Assembly: GCA_965267405.1 (NCBI GenBank)
Contig: OZ253954.1
Coordinates: 434,001 to 498,000, forward strand
From: JAPPOI01 sp028818055
Lineage (GTDB): Bacteria > Pseudomonadota > Alphaproteobacteria > Rhodobacterales > Rhodobacteraceae
Direction: 5' to 3'
Length of the DNA stretch: 64,000 nucleotides
Shown here: piece by piece, positions 6,778-15,004 of the stretch
Layout of the letters: every line of letters starts with the position of its first letter
Numbering within the stretch: position 1 is the stretch's first letter
Program-made: the position numbers and the translations under genes
The notes under the pieces: model-generated
Seen by the model: the letters and a program-made list of their open reading frames with translations, nothing else
Told to the model about the DNA's origin: nothing
Databases searched by the model: none

Positions 6778-8268
6778 ATGAACGAGATCGCGCAGATCCG
6801 CCAAACGGATCGCCAGGATGAGCAGTCCGATACCATTCCGCACAATATCGAAGCCGAGCAGCAGCTTTTGGGCGCGATCCTGACAAACAATGACATCTAC
6901 GATCGGGTTGCCGGGATCATCAATGACTCCCACTTCTTCGATCCAGTCCATGCCCGCATCTACGAAGTTGCCGCGGCGCGCATCGCCAAGAACGCGCTGG
7001 CGTCGCCGGTTACGTTAAAAGCGTTCCTGGAGGATGATCCCGGCCTGAAAGAGCTGGGCGGACCGGCCTATCTGGTGAAACTTGCTGGCGCTGCCATCAG
7101 TTCATTTGCCGCGCGCGACTATGCCCAGATGATTTACGATTTCGCGATCCGGCGGAAGCTGATGGACCTCGGTCGCGACATCACTTCGAAGGCGGCAAAT
7201 GTTGATGTGGCCAGCGAGCCCAAAGAACAAATCGTCGAAGCTGAGCAACAGTTGTACAAGCTGGGCGAAGCTGGGCAATCGGACCAAGGTTTTCAGTCGT
7301 TTTTGCGCGCTGTCACCGATGCGGTGAATGTTGCCAACGCTGCCTACCAGCGAGATGGTGGATTGGCCGGGGTGTCAACCGGGCTGTCTGATATGGACAA
7401 AAAGCTTGGTGGTTTGCACCGCTCTGACCTGCTTATCCTCGCCGGACGGCCTTCGATGGGGAAAACATCGTTGGCGACAAACATCGCGTTCAATATCGCG
7501 AAGACCTACAAACGCGGCAAACTTCCAGACGGCTCAGAAGGTGCGGTTGATGGGGGCGTTGTCGGGTTCTATTCGCTTGAGATGTCGGCTGAACAATTGG
7601 CAGCTCGGATTTTGTCCGAAGCTGCCGAGGTGCCGTCCGAGCAGATCCGCCGCGGCGACATGACCGAGGCCGAATTCCGGCGGTTTGTCGAGGCGGCGAA
7701 GGCGCTGGAAGCCTGTCCGCTATATATCGATGACACTCCGGCGCTTCCGATCAGTCAACTGGCCGCCCGCGCACGGAGGCTGAAGCGCGAGCACGGTCTG
7801 GATGTGTTGATCGTTGACTACCTTCAGCTTGTCCGCCCGGCCTCGGCCAAAGACAGTCGGGTAAATGAGGTGTCTGAAATTACCCAAGGCCTTAAGGCCA
7901 TCGCAAAAGAATTGGATATTCCGGTGGTTGCATTGTCGCAGCTGTCTCGACAAGTCGAGGCACGCGACGACAAGCGGCCTCAATTGAGTGACCTACGTGA
8001 ATCAGGCTCTATCGAGCAAGACGCCGATGTCGTGATGTTCGTGTTCCGCGAAGAGTACTACAAGGAACGCGAGAAACCTGGCGATCACGATCTGGAGGCC
8101 ATGGCGAAGTGGCAGGAGGAGATGGAAAAACTCCACGGCCGCGCTGAAGTTATTATTGGCAAGCAACGTCATGGCCCCATCGGCACAGTCGAATTGTCGT
8201 TCGAAGGGCGCTTTACCCGCTTTGGCAACCTGGTCAAACCGTGGCAACGTGGCGGAGACGAATTCTAA
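6778..8268 (+). CDS. dnaB: Replicative DNA helicase DnaB
   Basis: 496 residues, typical. It unwinds DNA ahead of the replication fork as a ring hexamer. The N-terminal domain (PHNIEAEQQLLGAIL) is followed by a linker and the RecA-like domain with Walker A AGRPSMGKTS (about 222-231), Walker B DVLIVDYLQL, the glutamine switch VVALSQLSRQVEARDDKRP and the end motif KQRHGPIG. No intein is present. GGGGCAGAGAGGGG just before the ATG provides a ribosome site. The upstream gap carries DnaA-box-like repeats, and a dehydrogenase gene follows after 28 bases. Confidence 0.97.
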   Translation: MNEIAQIRQTDRQDEQSDTIPHNIEAEQQLLGAILTNNDIYDRVAGIINDSHFFDPVHARIYEVAAARIAKNALASPVTLKAFLEDDPGLKELGGPAYLVKLAGAAISSFAARDYAQMIYDFAIRRKLMDLGRDITSKAANVDVASEPKEQIVEAEQQLYKLGEAGQSDQGFQSFLRAVTDAVNVANAAYQRDGGLAGVSTGLSDMDKKLGGLHRSDLLILAGRPSMGKTSLATNIAFNIAKTYKRGKLPDGSEGAVDGGVVGFYSLEMSAEQLAARILSEAAEVPSEQIRRGDMTEAEFRRFVEAAKALEACPLYIDDTPALPISQLAARARRLKREHGLDVLIVDYLQLVRPASAKDSRVNEVSEITQGLKAIAKELDIPVVALSQLSRQVEARDDKRPQLSDLRESGSIEQDADVVMFVFREEYYKEREKPGDHDLEAMAKWQEEMEKLHGRAEVIIGKQRHGPIGTVELSFEGRFTRFGNLVKPWQRGGDEF

Positions 8269-8296
8269 AGTCCGACGCAAATTTCGGAGCACGCCC

Positions 8297-9187
8297 ATGA
8301 ACGTTGGCTACATTGGAACCGGTGCGATGGGGCGCCCGATGATTGCACGGCTGACTGAGGCTTTCCCAAATCGAGTTTGGATTTATGACGTTGATGCAGA
8401 GCTGGCCGCGACTGTCTCGCGAGAAACTGGCGCCGTCGTTTGTGGTTCAGTCACCGAGATAGCTGGCAAAGTCGACGTCCTATTCACCTGTGTACCCAAC
8501 AACCAAGTCGTCCGCGATCTTTACCTAGGAGAAGATGGCGTCGTTTCGGCCATCAAGCCTGGAACGATCACGATCGACTGTTCTACCGTCGGCCCAGATG
8601 CGACCCGCGATGTTTACGCTGGCCTGAAGTCCGCTGGTGCACATCATCTCGATGCCTCGATGCTAGGCTCTGTTCTGCAAGCAGAAACCGGCACCATCAG
8701 CTTTGTGGTCGGCGGCGATGCAGATGCCTTTGATGCGGCAAAACCGGTTTTGACCGCCTGCGGGCAGATGATCAGACATTGCGGACCCTCTGGCGCGGGC
8801 AATCAAATGAAGCTGGTCCATCAAACGCTGGTTGCAGGGCACGCAGTCGCGGTTGCCGAGGCTCTTGGGCTGTGCCTCGAAACCGGAACTGACATTGACC
8901 AATTCTTTGACATCGTCACCGGCGGAACAGGCTTCGCGTATTCCCGGTACTTTGAAAACCGGGTTCCGCGCATGCGCGACGGTGAGTTCGGTGCATTGTT
9001 TATGCTCAAATTTATGCTGAAGGACGCGCGACTAGCCCGGGGTATGAGCGATAAAGACGCAGGAACGTTTCCGCTGCTTGAAGCCGCAATCTCGACCTTG
9101 GAAGAAGGCGACGAAGGTGGGTACGGCGACGACGATTTTTCGGCTGCCATGAAAGTCATTCAAGACAGACTGAACCTTCAACTGTGA
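8297..9187 (+). CDS. NAD(P)-dependent beta-hydroxyacid dehydrogenase (3-hydroxyisobutyrate dehydrogenase family)
   Basis: 296 residues. The N-terminal Rossmann motif is GYIGTGAMGRPM, and the catalytic Lys is probably Lys172 in GAGNQMKLVHQ. The substrate loop, normally DAPVSGG, reads DASMLGSVLQAETGT, so the substrate may differ from 3-hydroxyisobutyrate or glyoxylate semialdehyde. The start is the ATG at 8297; the frame runs open upstream inside the end of dnaB. It follows dnaB closely, which could give co-transcription but no functional link is evident. The family (6-phosphogluconate dehydrogenase-like) is clear and the substrate is unknown. Confidence 0.85.
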   Translation: MNVGYIGTGAMGRPMIARLTEAFPNRVWIYDVDAELAATVSRETGAVVCGSVTEIAGKVDVLFTCVPNNQVVRDLYLGEDGVVSAIKPGTITIDCSTVGPDATRDVYAGLKSAGAHHLDASMLGSVLQAETGTISFVVGGDADAFDAAKPVLTACGQMIRHCGPSGAGNQMKLVHQTLVAGHAVAVAEALGLCLETGTDIDQFFDIVTGGTGFAYSRYFENRVPRMRDGEFGALFMLKFMLKDARLARGMSDKDAGTFPLLEAAISTLEEGDEGGYGDDDFSAAMKVIQDRLNLQL

Positions 9188-9241
9188 CTCGAATTAAGAC
9201 TTAGTACTGGACTCGCGGGCGTTTCCCTACACATTCAGTCT

Positions 9242-10039
9242 ATGCGCCGATTAATCGCCCCAATCATGGCAATAGCATTTGGGCACACCAGCCAGGCTCA
9301 ACCCATTGAGGTTGACGTCGAATTGGCGCTTATGGTGGATGCTTCACGATCCATGTCTGTTGGAGAGCTGCAGATACAACGTCGCGGGTACGCAGCAGCG
9401 TTAACCAGTGACGAGGTTTTGGGAGTCATCCTGAACAGTTTCACTGGTCGGATTGCTGTAACGTACGTCGAATGGGGTGGCGATGGCGTGAACCGGGTGG
9501 TGCTGCCTTGGACCCTGATTGATAGCAAGGAAAGCGCGCAGGAAGCGGCCGATGTCCTAAACGGTGTGATCGAATGGGGTTTGCGCCGAACATCGATCTC
9601 TGGCGCGCTTCTCTATGCTCGCGAAGAGATTGAAAACAACAACTTCGAAGGGCTTCGCAAAGTTATCGACATATCCGGTGACGGACCAAACAATGACGGC
9701 CGTCCGGTCGTCCGAACCCGAGATCAAATCGTAGAAAACGGAATAATTATCAATGGCTTACCATTGATGACGACGGACAACACGTCGCCTTGGGGGATCA
9801 TTGATCTTGATATCTATTATGCGATTTGCGTAATCGGGGGCCCCGGCGCTTTTTCAATTCCCGTCCTGACCTGGGAAGACTTTCCTTTGGCAGTCCGTCG
9901 AAAACTCGTGCTGGAATTGGCTCAAGCACCTGGCCAGTCGGGGTTTGCGGGACGCTCTGGCATGACGGACGAAGGTTACGATTGCATGATCGGCGAAAAG
10001 CTCCGTCGTGAACGCGAATTGCTCAGGAGCGAGCCGTGA
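9242..10039 (+). CDS. Secreted von Willebrand factor A protein (DUF1194 family)
   Basis: 265 residues. A signal peptide (RRLIAPIMAIAFGHTSQAQ) precedes a vWA domain with the MIDAS start ALMVDASRSMS (D-x-S-x-S), the conserved Thr region in LRRTSISGALLYAR and the strand KVIDISGDGPNNDG. Such metal-ion-dependent adhesion sites bind protein partners; the DUF1194 group is common and uncharacterised in Rhodobacteraceae. The protein should act in the periplasm or be exported. Its stop overlaps the GTG of the next, membrane-protein gene by 4 bases (GTGA), so the two are likely translated together. Confidence 0.85.
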   Translation: MRRLIAPIMAIAFGHTSQAQPIEVDVELALMVDASRSMSVGELQIQRRGYAAALTSDEVLGVILNSFTGRIAVTYVEWGGDGVNRVVLPWTLIDSKESAQEAADVLNGVIEWGLRRTSISGALLYAREEIENNNFEGLRKVIDISGDGPNNDGRPVVRTRDQIVENGIIINGLPLMTTDNTSPWGIIDLDIYYAICVIGGPGAFSIPVLTWEDFPLAVRRKLVLELAQAPGQSGFAGRSGMTDEGYDCMIGEKLRRERELLRSEP

Positions 10040-10320
10040 GCAATCTTCATCCGCTGGCGTGGATTGGATTGATCTACGCAGTTGCCAGTTTTGCCCTTTA
10101 CCAGCTGACATTCAGCAACGATCCGTTTGGCATTTTCGATCCTGGTTACTTGTTGTTGGTGCTGCTGTTTATGCCAATCGCAGTAATTGTACTGTCGCTC
10201 TATTTCTGGTCGCGCGCCTCAGGTTGGCGTTGGATCCCTGCCCTTCTCTTTGTTGTCGGCATCGGCACTGTAACGTTCGTTCATCTCTTCTTCATTTCGG
10301 CGATGTCCGCCGGTGTTTAG
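10036..10320 (+). CDS. Small three-helix membrane protein
   Basis: 94 residues starting with GTG inside the stop of the vWA gene (GTGA overlap). Three hydrophobic segments are visible: PLAWIGLIYAVASFALYQL, PGYLLLVLLFMPIAVIVLSLYFW and WIPALLFVVGIGTVTFVHLFFI. No catalytic motif is seen and I do not recognise the family. The overlap with the secreted vWA protein suggests a joint role at the membrane. alr follows 56 bases later. Confidence 0.72.
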   Translation: MSNLHPLAWIGLIYAVASFALYQLTFSNDPFGIFDPGYLLLVLLFMPIAVIVLSLYFWSRASGWRWIPALLFVVGIGTVTFVHLFFISAMSAGV

Positions 10321-10376
10321 TATGATGCCGTCCAAAGCACTTGACGGCCCGGACCGCTTGACGGAAACCAGCGAAC

Positions 10377-11423
10377 ATGAACGCCGCTGAACTCACTATC
10401 GATCTGGACGCCGTTGCCGCCAACTGGCGTGCCTTGGACGCGAAATCTTCGCAGTCAGTCGAAACAGCAGCGGTCGTGAAGGCCAATGGATACGGATTGG
10501 ACGCCGGTCGAGTCGCCGCCAGATTGGCGCGTGAAGGCGCACGTACATTCTTCGTGGCGATTGCCGAAGAAGGTAAAGCGGTCCGGACCAGTGTCGGGCC
10601 AGAAGCCCGGATTTTCGTATTTTCAGGTCACATGGATGGAGCGACAGACATGCTCCAGCAATCCAATTTGATCCCTCTGCTGAATTCTGCAGAACAAGTG
10701 ACACGTCACTTTGCGGTTTCGCCAAGCCACGCATTCGGCATCCAACTGGACACCGGTATGAACCGGCTGGGGATGGAGCAAGATGATTGGGATGCACTCC
10801 GATCTGAGTTGCTGGCGAACGGACCATCACTCGTTATGAGTCATTTGGCATGTGCAGATGAACCCGGCCATCAAATGAATGCACGCCAACTGGAAGCATT
10901 TCGCGCAATGACCGCTGGCGTGAACGCGCCGTTGTCGCTTGCTGCGACCGGTGGAACCCTGCTTGGGAGCGACTATCATTTCGATCTGGTTCGGCCCGGT
11001 GTCGGTCTCTATGGCGGATTCCCGTTTAAAGAGGCGGAACCCGTCGTAAGACTCTCTGCCCAGGTGATCCAGACCCGCGAAATTCAGGCAACAGAAACTG
11101 TTGGATACGGATACGCGTATATCGCGGATGAACCGCGCACTATTGCAACAATTGCAGCGGGTTACGCGGACGGCTTAATCCGCGCTATGGGGCCGAAAGC
11201 ACAAGTCTATTCCGGCAACACACCGTGTAAGGTGGTCGGCCGTGTTTCCATGGATTTGATTACTGTGGACGTGACCAATCTCGAACAGGTTCCCGCCAGT
11301 CTTGATATATTGTCCGCACATCAGACCGTGGATGATCTTGCGGATGCGGCCGGGACAATCGGGTATGAAATCCTCACCTCGCTCGGACATAGATACGGTC
11401 GCACGTACAGAGGTTCCACATGA
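10377..11423 (+). CDS. alr: Alanine racemase
   Basis: 348 residues, slightly short for Alr (about 360). It interconverts L- and D-alanine for peptidoglycan. Lys35 in AAVVKANGYGLDAG carries PLP, and the second catalytic base is the Tyr in TVGYGYAYIADEPRTIATIAAGYADG; GRVSMDLITVDVT is also conserved. The last four bases of the gene (ATGA) overlap the start of an MlaE-type permease, so alr leads a three-gene unit alr-permease-ATPase. Confidence 0.95.
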   Translation: MNAAELTIDLDAVAANWRALDAKSSQSVETAAVVKANGYGLDAGRVAARLAREGARTFFVAIAEEGKAVRTSVGPEARIFVFSGHMDGATDMLQQSNLIPLLNSAEQVTRHFAVSPSHAFGIQLDTGMNRLGMEQDDWDALRSELLANGPSLVMSHLACADEPGHQMNARQLEAFRAMTAGVNAPLSLAATGGTLLGSDYHFDLVRPGVGLYGGFPFKEAEPVVRLSAQVIQTREIQATETVGYGYAYIADEPRTIATIAAGYADGLIRAMGPKAQVYSGNTPCKVVGRVSMDLITVDVTNLEQVPASLDILSAHQTVDDLADAAGTIGYEILTSLGHRYGRTYRGST

Positions 11424-12193
11424 GACTTCTGGCCGTCATAGGAGCAACGGTCCTCGGTTTTCTTGCGGCAATCGGACGGGTCGCGATGTTTGCCGTGGAC
11501 ACTGTGAGCCACCTGATACGCGCGCCGTGGTATCCGAAGGAGTTTGGAAACCAATTGATCCAGATCGGGTATCTGTCGTTGCCGGTAGTCGGTCTGACGA
11601 CGATCTTTACCGGAGGAGCGCTGGCTCTGCAGATCTACGCCGGTGGCGCACGCTTCTCGGCCGAAGCGGTGGTACCGCAGATCGTTGCCATCGGCATGGT
11701 CCGCGAACTTGGACCGGTTTTGGTTGGCCTGATGATTGCCGCACGTGTGACGTCTTCAATTGCCGCTGAGATCGCGACGATGAAGGTCACCGAGCAAATC
11801 GATGCATTGGTCACTCTTTCTACAAACCCAATGAAATACCTCACACTGCCCCGGGTATTAGCCGCGACTCTCGTGATGCCGGTATTGGTCGCAATCGGCG
11901 ACATCATCGGGATCATGGGCGGCTATCTGGTGGGTGTGAACAGGCTGGGATTCAATGCTGCGACCTATCTGAAGAATACACTCGACTTTTTGGAACCGCT
12001 CGACATCATTTCTTCTCTTTCGAAAGGTGCCGTTTTCGGGTTCATCGCTGCATTGATGGGGTGCTATTTCGGTATGCGCAGCGCGCGTGGCGCAGCAGGT
12101 GTGGGTGCCGCCACCAAAGGCGCGGTTGTGGCAGCGAGCGTCTTGATCCTTGCGGCGAACTTTGTCCTGACAGAATTGTTTTTTGCGGCATGA
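11420..12193 (+). CDS. MlaE/PqiA-class ABC transporter permease (lipid transport type)
   Basis: 257 residues with five to six hydrophobic segments and the family signature ELGPVLVGLMIAARVTSSIAAEIATMKVTEQIDAL, which marks MlaE (DUF140/YrbE) permeases. In other bacteria these move phospholipids or related lipids between membranes with an MlaF ATPase and an MCE-domain protein. The permease overlaps alr before it and the ATPase after it by 4 bases each. No MCE (MlaD) gene is adjacent in this window, so the substrate-binding partner must be elsewhere or absent. Confidence 0.88.
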   Translation: MRLLAVIGATVLGFLAAIGRVAMFAVDTVSHLIRAPWYPKEFGNQLIQIGYLSLPVVGLTTIFTGGALALQIYAGGARFSAEAVVPQIVAIGMVRELGPVLVGLMIAARVTSSIAAEIATMKVTEQIDALVTLSTNPMKYLTLPRVLAATLVMPVLVAIGDIIGIMGGYLVGVNRLGFNAATYLKNTLDFLEPLDIISSLSKGAVFGFIAALMGCYFGMRSARGAAGVGAATKGAVVAASVLILAANFVLTELFFAA

Positions 12194-12951
12194 TCGAACT
12201 TCAGGACGTTCATAAATCTTTCGGGCCAAAGCACGTTCTACGCGGTGTGAATTTGTCGGTGCCTCGTGGCGAAAGCATGGTGATCATCGGTGGATCAGGA
12301 ACCGGCAAGTCTGTGGCTATCAAATGCGTGCTGGGTTTGATTACACCCGACAGTGGTTCGGTGACCGTTGACGGCCAGGACGTAACGAAGCTTCGTCAGG
12401 GATCGTCAGAACGGGACGCATTTCTGGCGCGCTTTGGCATGTTGTTTCAAGGCGGTGCGTTGTTTGACAGCCTGACGGTTTGGCAGAACGTTGCATTTCG
12501 CCTTCTTCGCGGCTCCCTCAAGAAGCCAAAGAAAGAAGCCCGCGAAATCGCTATTGAGAAATTGCGCCGCGTTGGGCTAACCCCTGACGTTGCCGACCTG
12601 TATCCGGCCGAGTTATCGGGTGGTATGCAAAAGCGCGTCGGCCTTGCACGCGCTATCGCTGCCGAACCAGAAATCATTTTCTTTGATGAGCCTACGACCG
12701 GACTGGATCCGATCATGTCGGGTGTCATCAATGACCTGATCCGGGAAATCGTCGTCGAAATGGGTGCGACCGCCATGACTATCACCCACGACATGACCAG
12801 TGTCCGAGCCATCGCCGACAAAGTCGCGATGCTGCATGGCGGGAAAATCCGATGGACCGGCCCTGTCGCCGACATGGACAACAGCGGCGACCCATACCTT
12901 GCCCAGTTCATTTCAGGCAGCGCTGACGGGCCCATCGAAGCGGTCCGTTAA
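12190..12951 (+). CDS. MlaF-type ABC transporter ATP-binding protein
   Basis: 253 residues from the ATG at 12190, which overlaps the permease stop (ATGA). Walker A is GGSGTGKS (about 37-44), the Q loop is GMLFQGGALFDSLTVWQNV, the signature is LSGGMQKR, Walker B is IIFFDEPTTGLDP and the H loop is THDM. FQGGALFDSLTV is characteristic of the MlaF/Mkl subgroup. It should power the adjacent MlaE-type permease. The open frame extends upstream through the permease gene but that is a shadow. Confidence 0.9.
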   Translation: MIELQDVHKSFGPKHVLRGVNLSVPRGESMVIIGGSGTGKSVAIKCVLGLITPDSGSVTVDGQDVTKLRQGSSERDAFLARFGMLFQGGALFDSLTVWQNVAFRLLRGSLKKPKKEAREIAIEKLRRVGLTPDVADLYPAELSGGMQKRVGLARAIAAEPEIIFFDEPTTGLDPIMSGVINDLIREIVVEMGATAMTITHDMTSVRAIADKVAMLHGGKIRWTGPVADMDNSGDPYLAQFISGSADGPIEAVR

Positions 12952-13018
12952 TCGATTTTGCTTTTCATCGACGCGAAGTCCGTATTTCTTTGGTCCAAGA
13001 TCCAAGGGAGGACGGCAC

Positions 13019-13717
13019 GTGATTGAAGACCCACCACTTTTGACAATTAAAAAGACTCTGCGGCGTCCTTCGTCAGCGCAGATCAAAGCATTTGAAGGCG
13101 TGCCATCTGCTGTTGCTTCGGATGCGATGGCAGGCGGAAGCGCCATGTCATCGGCCGTGCGACATCTCGATGGGGGACAAAGGCTGCCTGCGACGGCTTA
13201 CGGACCGGCGCTGACAGTCGAAAGCGGGCCAGCCGACCTTTATGCGCTTTTGGCCGCGCTCAAGTTCTTGCAGCCGGGCGATATGGTCGTGTCCGCCTTC
13301 GGTGGCTACCAAAAGTGCGCCCACATCGGCGACAAGATGGCAAACTTCATGAAGAACTCCGGCGCTGCTGGCTTTGTCACTGATGGCCCAATCCGTGACT
13401 TGCACGATGTTCTGCCAGTTGGACTGCCGATTTGGTGCTCGGGCTTGGCACCCGCAACACCATTCGAAAACGGACCTGGCAAAATTGGCCTCCCGATTCT
13501 GGTTGATGGCCTTCACATTGAGAATGGAGACATGATTATTGCCGATCTTGATGGCGTGACAGTTGTTCCATTTGATCAAATCGATGATGTCGCAGCGAAG
13601 TCGGCGGAAATCCTCCGACTGGAAAGTGATCTTGACGTAGAAGTCGCTAATGGATTGAAAAGACCGGATATTGTCGATGAATGGGTTGCAGGAGACCGGG
13701 TAAAATGGGTCGATTGA
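13019..13717 (+). CDS. RraA-like / 4-hydroxy-4-methyl-2-oxoglutarate aldolase family protein
   Basis: 232 residues from a GTG at 13019 with GGGAGG 6 bases upstream. The RraA fold motifs are present: GDMVVSAFGGYQKCAHIGDKMA and GAAGFVTDGPIRDLHDV, whose Arg-Asp pair is the metal/substrate site in the aldolase members, and DGVTVVP. Such proteins are either class II pyruvate aldolases or regulators of RNase E; sequence alone does not separate these, although Rhodobacterales members usually sit in the aldolase branch. Stands 67 bases after the ABC ATPase. Confidence 0.82.
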   Translation: MIEDPPLLTIKKTLRRPSSAQIKAFEGVPSAVASDAMAGGSAMSSAVRHLDGGQRLPATAYGPALTVESGPADLYALLAALKFLQPGDMVVSAFGGYQKCAHIGDKMANFMKNSGAAGFVTDGPIRDLHDVLPVGLPIWCSGLAPATPFENGPGKIGLPILVDGLHIENGDMIIADLDGVTVVPFDQIDDVAAKSAEILRLESDLDVEVANGLKRPDIVDEWVAGDRVKWVD

Positions 13718-13841
13718 ACAAACTCAACCTTGCATCCTGGCAACACATTGTTGAAAGCCTGAGAACAATCAGGGACGCGTAACCTATTATTTACCATGAT
13801 GCACTCTGTTGAGCCCGTGAGAGGGCAACGCGGAGACACAC

Positions 13842-14510
13842 ATGGATCACGTTGCCGTACTGTTGCAGCTGGTTGCCAAGACCCTATTCTTGGCGATGCC
13901 GTTTGGCGTTTCGTGGCTGGCATTCCGCAGATTGGCTCTATCGGAATCGATTAATGCGTGGCTCTACGCTGCCTGCGGCTTGTTCGCCGGTTTCACTGCA
14001 CTTGGTTTGACCCCATGGGCGATCGGCGTGGCCGACGTAAGTTGGGTATTCTTCCTATTGGCCGCTCTTTGCCCACCAGTCTGGGTGCTGGTTGTTTTGA
14101 TCTGCAACTACGGCCGTTCTGATTATTACTACGTCAACGAAGACGAAGACGAAAAGCGCGTCATCGCGTTTAAACCCTTCCGCTCTAAACAAAACCCTCC
14201 ACCATTGGTTTTGGAGGATCCCCATTGGCCCGATGCGCCAAGACCAATCTTTCGACACAGCCGACCACCAGAAGTGGCAAACGTGAATACAAGTGCTTCC
14301 AGCGATGCCCACACGCAGGTTGTTGGGAATACCGTTGCAGCGGCCTTGCCGGCTGTTGCGAAACCTGAGCGACGCACACTTCTTGGAATTGCTAAAGAGA
14401 TGCGCGGCCGACCAGAAACACCCCGGAAGCGTGAACCGCTGCTCTTACCTGCGCCTGAGAATTTGGACGATCTCAAAAACCTGCCCTTTTTGAAACCGGG
14501 TGCTAGCTAA
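13842..14510 (+). CDS. Membrane protein with long polar C-terminal tail, unknown function
   Basis: 222 residues. Three hydrophobic segments fill the first 90 residues (LLQLVAKTLFLAMPFGVSWLAF, INAWLYAACGLFAGFTALGL, VSWVFFLLAALCPPVWVLVVLI), then a tail of about 130 polar residues rich in Pro, Arg and Asp/Glu, including NEDEDEKR and ending DDLKNLPFLKPGAS. The tail is probably disordered and cytoplasmic. I do not recognise a family. It precedes a PqiA-like gene by 39 bases. Confidence 0.65.
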   Translation: MDHVAVLLQLVAKTLFLAMPFGVSWLAFRRLALSESINAWLYAACGLFAGFTALGLTPWAIGVADVSWVFFLLAALCPPVWVLVVLICNYGRSDYYYVNEDEDEKRVIAFKPFRSKQNPPPLVLEDPHWPDAPRPIFRHSRPPEVANVNTSASSDAHTQVVGNTVAAALPAVAKPERRTLLGIAKEMRGRPETPRKREPLLLPAPENLDDLKNLPFLKPGAS

Positions 14511-14549
14511 CCACTTGTGATGATTAGCGTCGCAAGATAGCTGGTTGGC

Positions 14550-14987
14550 ATGGTTTTAAAGGTCGCCAATCTGCTGTTGCTGGTTCTGTTTCCGATCGCG
14601 TGGTTTGCACCACTTTTGCGGGCCGGGTTACTGCCGCTGTTTTCGCTGGACGAAATTTCGATCGTCTCGGGTCTGCAATCTCTATGGGGCAGCGATGTCA
14701 TCCTAGCGTTACTGGTGACCTTTCTCGCCGTCTTCGCTCCTTACGCAAAAGTCATAGGAATGGCTTTGATTCAGTTCCGGCTGGCCAGCCCACGTTTACT
14801 GCCGTCGCTTCACATTTTGGGAAAGCTCGCTATGGCAGATGTTTTCCTGATTGCGCTCTATATTGTTGTAATCAAAGGCATTGGCGTTGGCAGGGTTGAA
14901 ACCGGTTGGGGTCTGTATCTCTTTACAGCTTGTGTCCTTGCGCAAATTGCAATTGGCTTTCTTTATGAACGCAATCGCAAGTCCTGA
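14550..14987 (+). CDS. PqiA-like membrane protein (single half-domain)
   Basis: 145 residues with four hydrophobic segments. LHILGKLAMADVFLIALYIVVIKG matches the recurring PqiA signature (L-G-K-W-S/A-M-x-D-V-F). Canonical PqiA has two such half-domains and acts with the MCE protein PqiB in envelope lipid transport; only one half is present, and no PqiB is nearby. radA begins 17 bases after the stop, so the two may share a transcript. Confidence 0.72.
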   Translation: MVLKVANLLLLVLFPIAWFAPLLRAGLLPLFSLDEISIVSGLQSLWGSDVILALLVTFLAVFAPYAKVIGMALIQFRLASPRLLPSLHILGKLAMADVFLIALYIVVIKGIGVGRVETGWGLYLFTACVLAQIAIGFLYERNRKS

Positions 14988-15004
14988 AATGATCGCCGGA
15001 TAAA

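Noticed and set aside
12800..13018. Open frame extending the RraA-like gene upstream into the ABC ATPase
   Set aside because: The extension reads in another frame of the ATPase, has no family resemblance, and GGGAGG sits correctly before the GTG at 13019.
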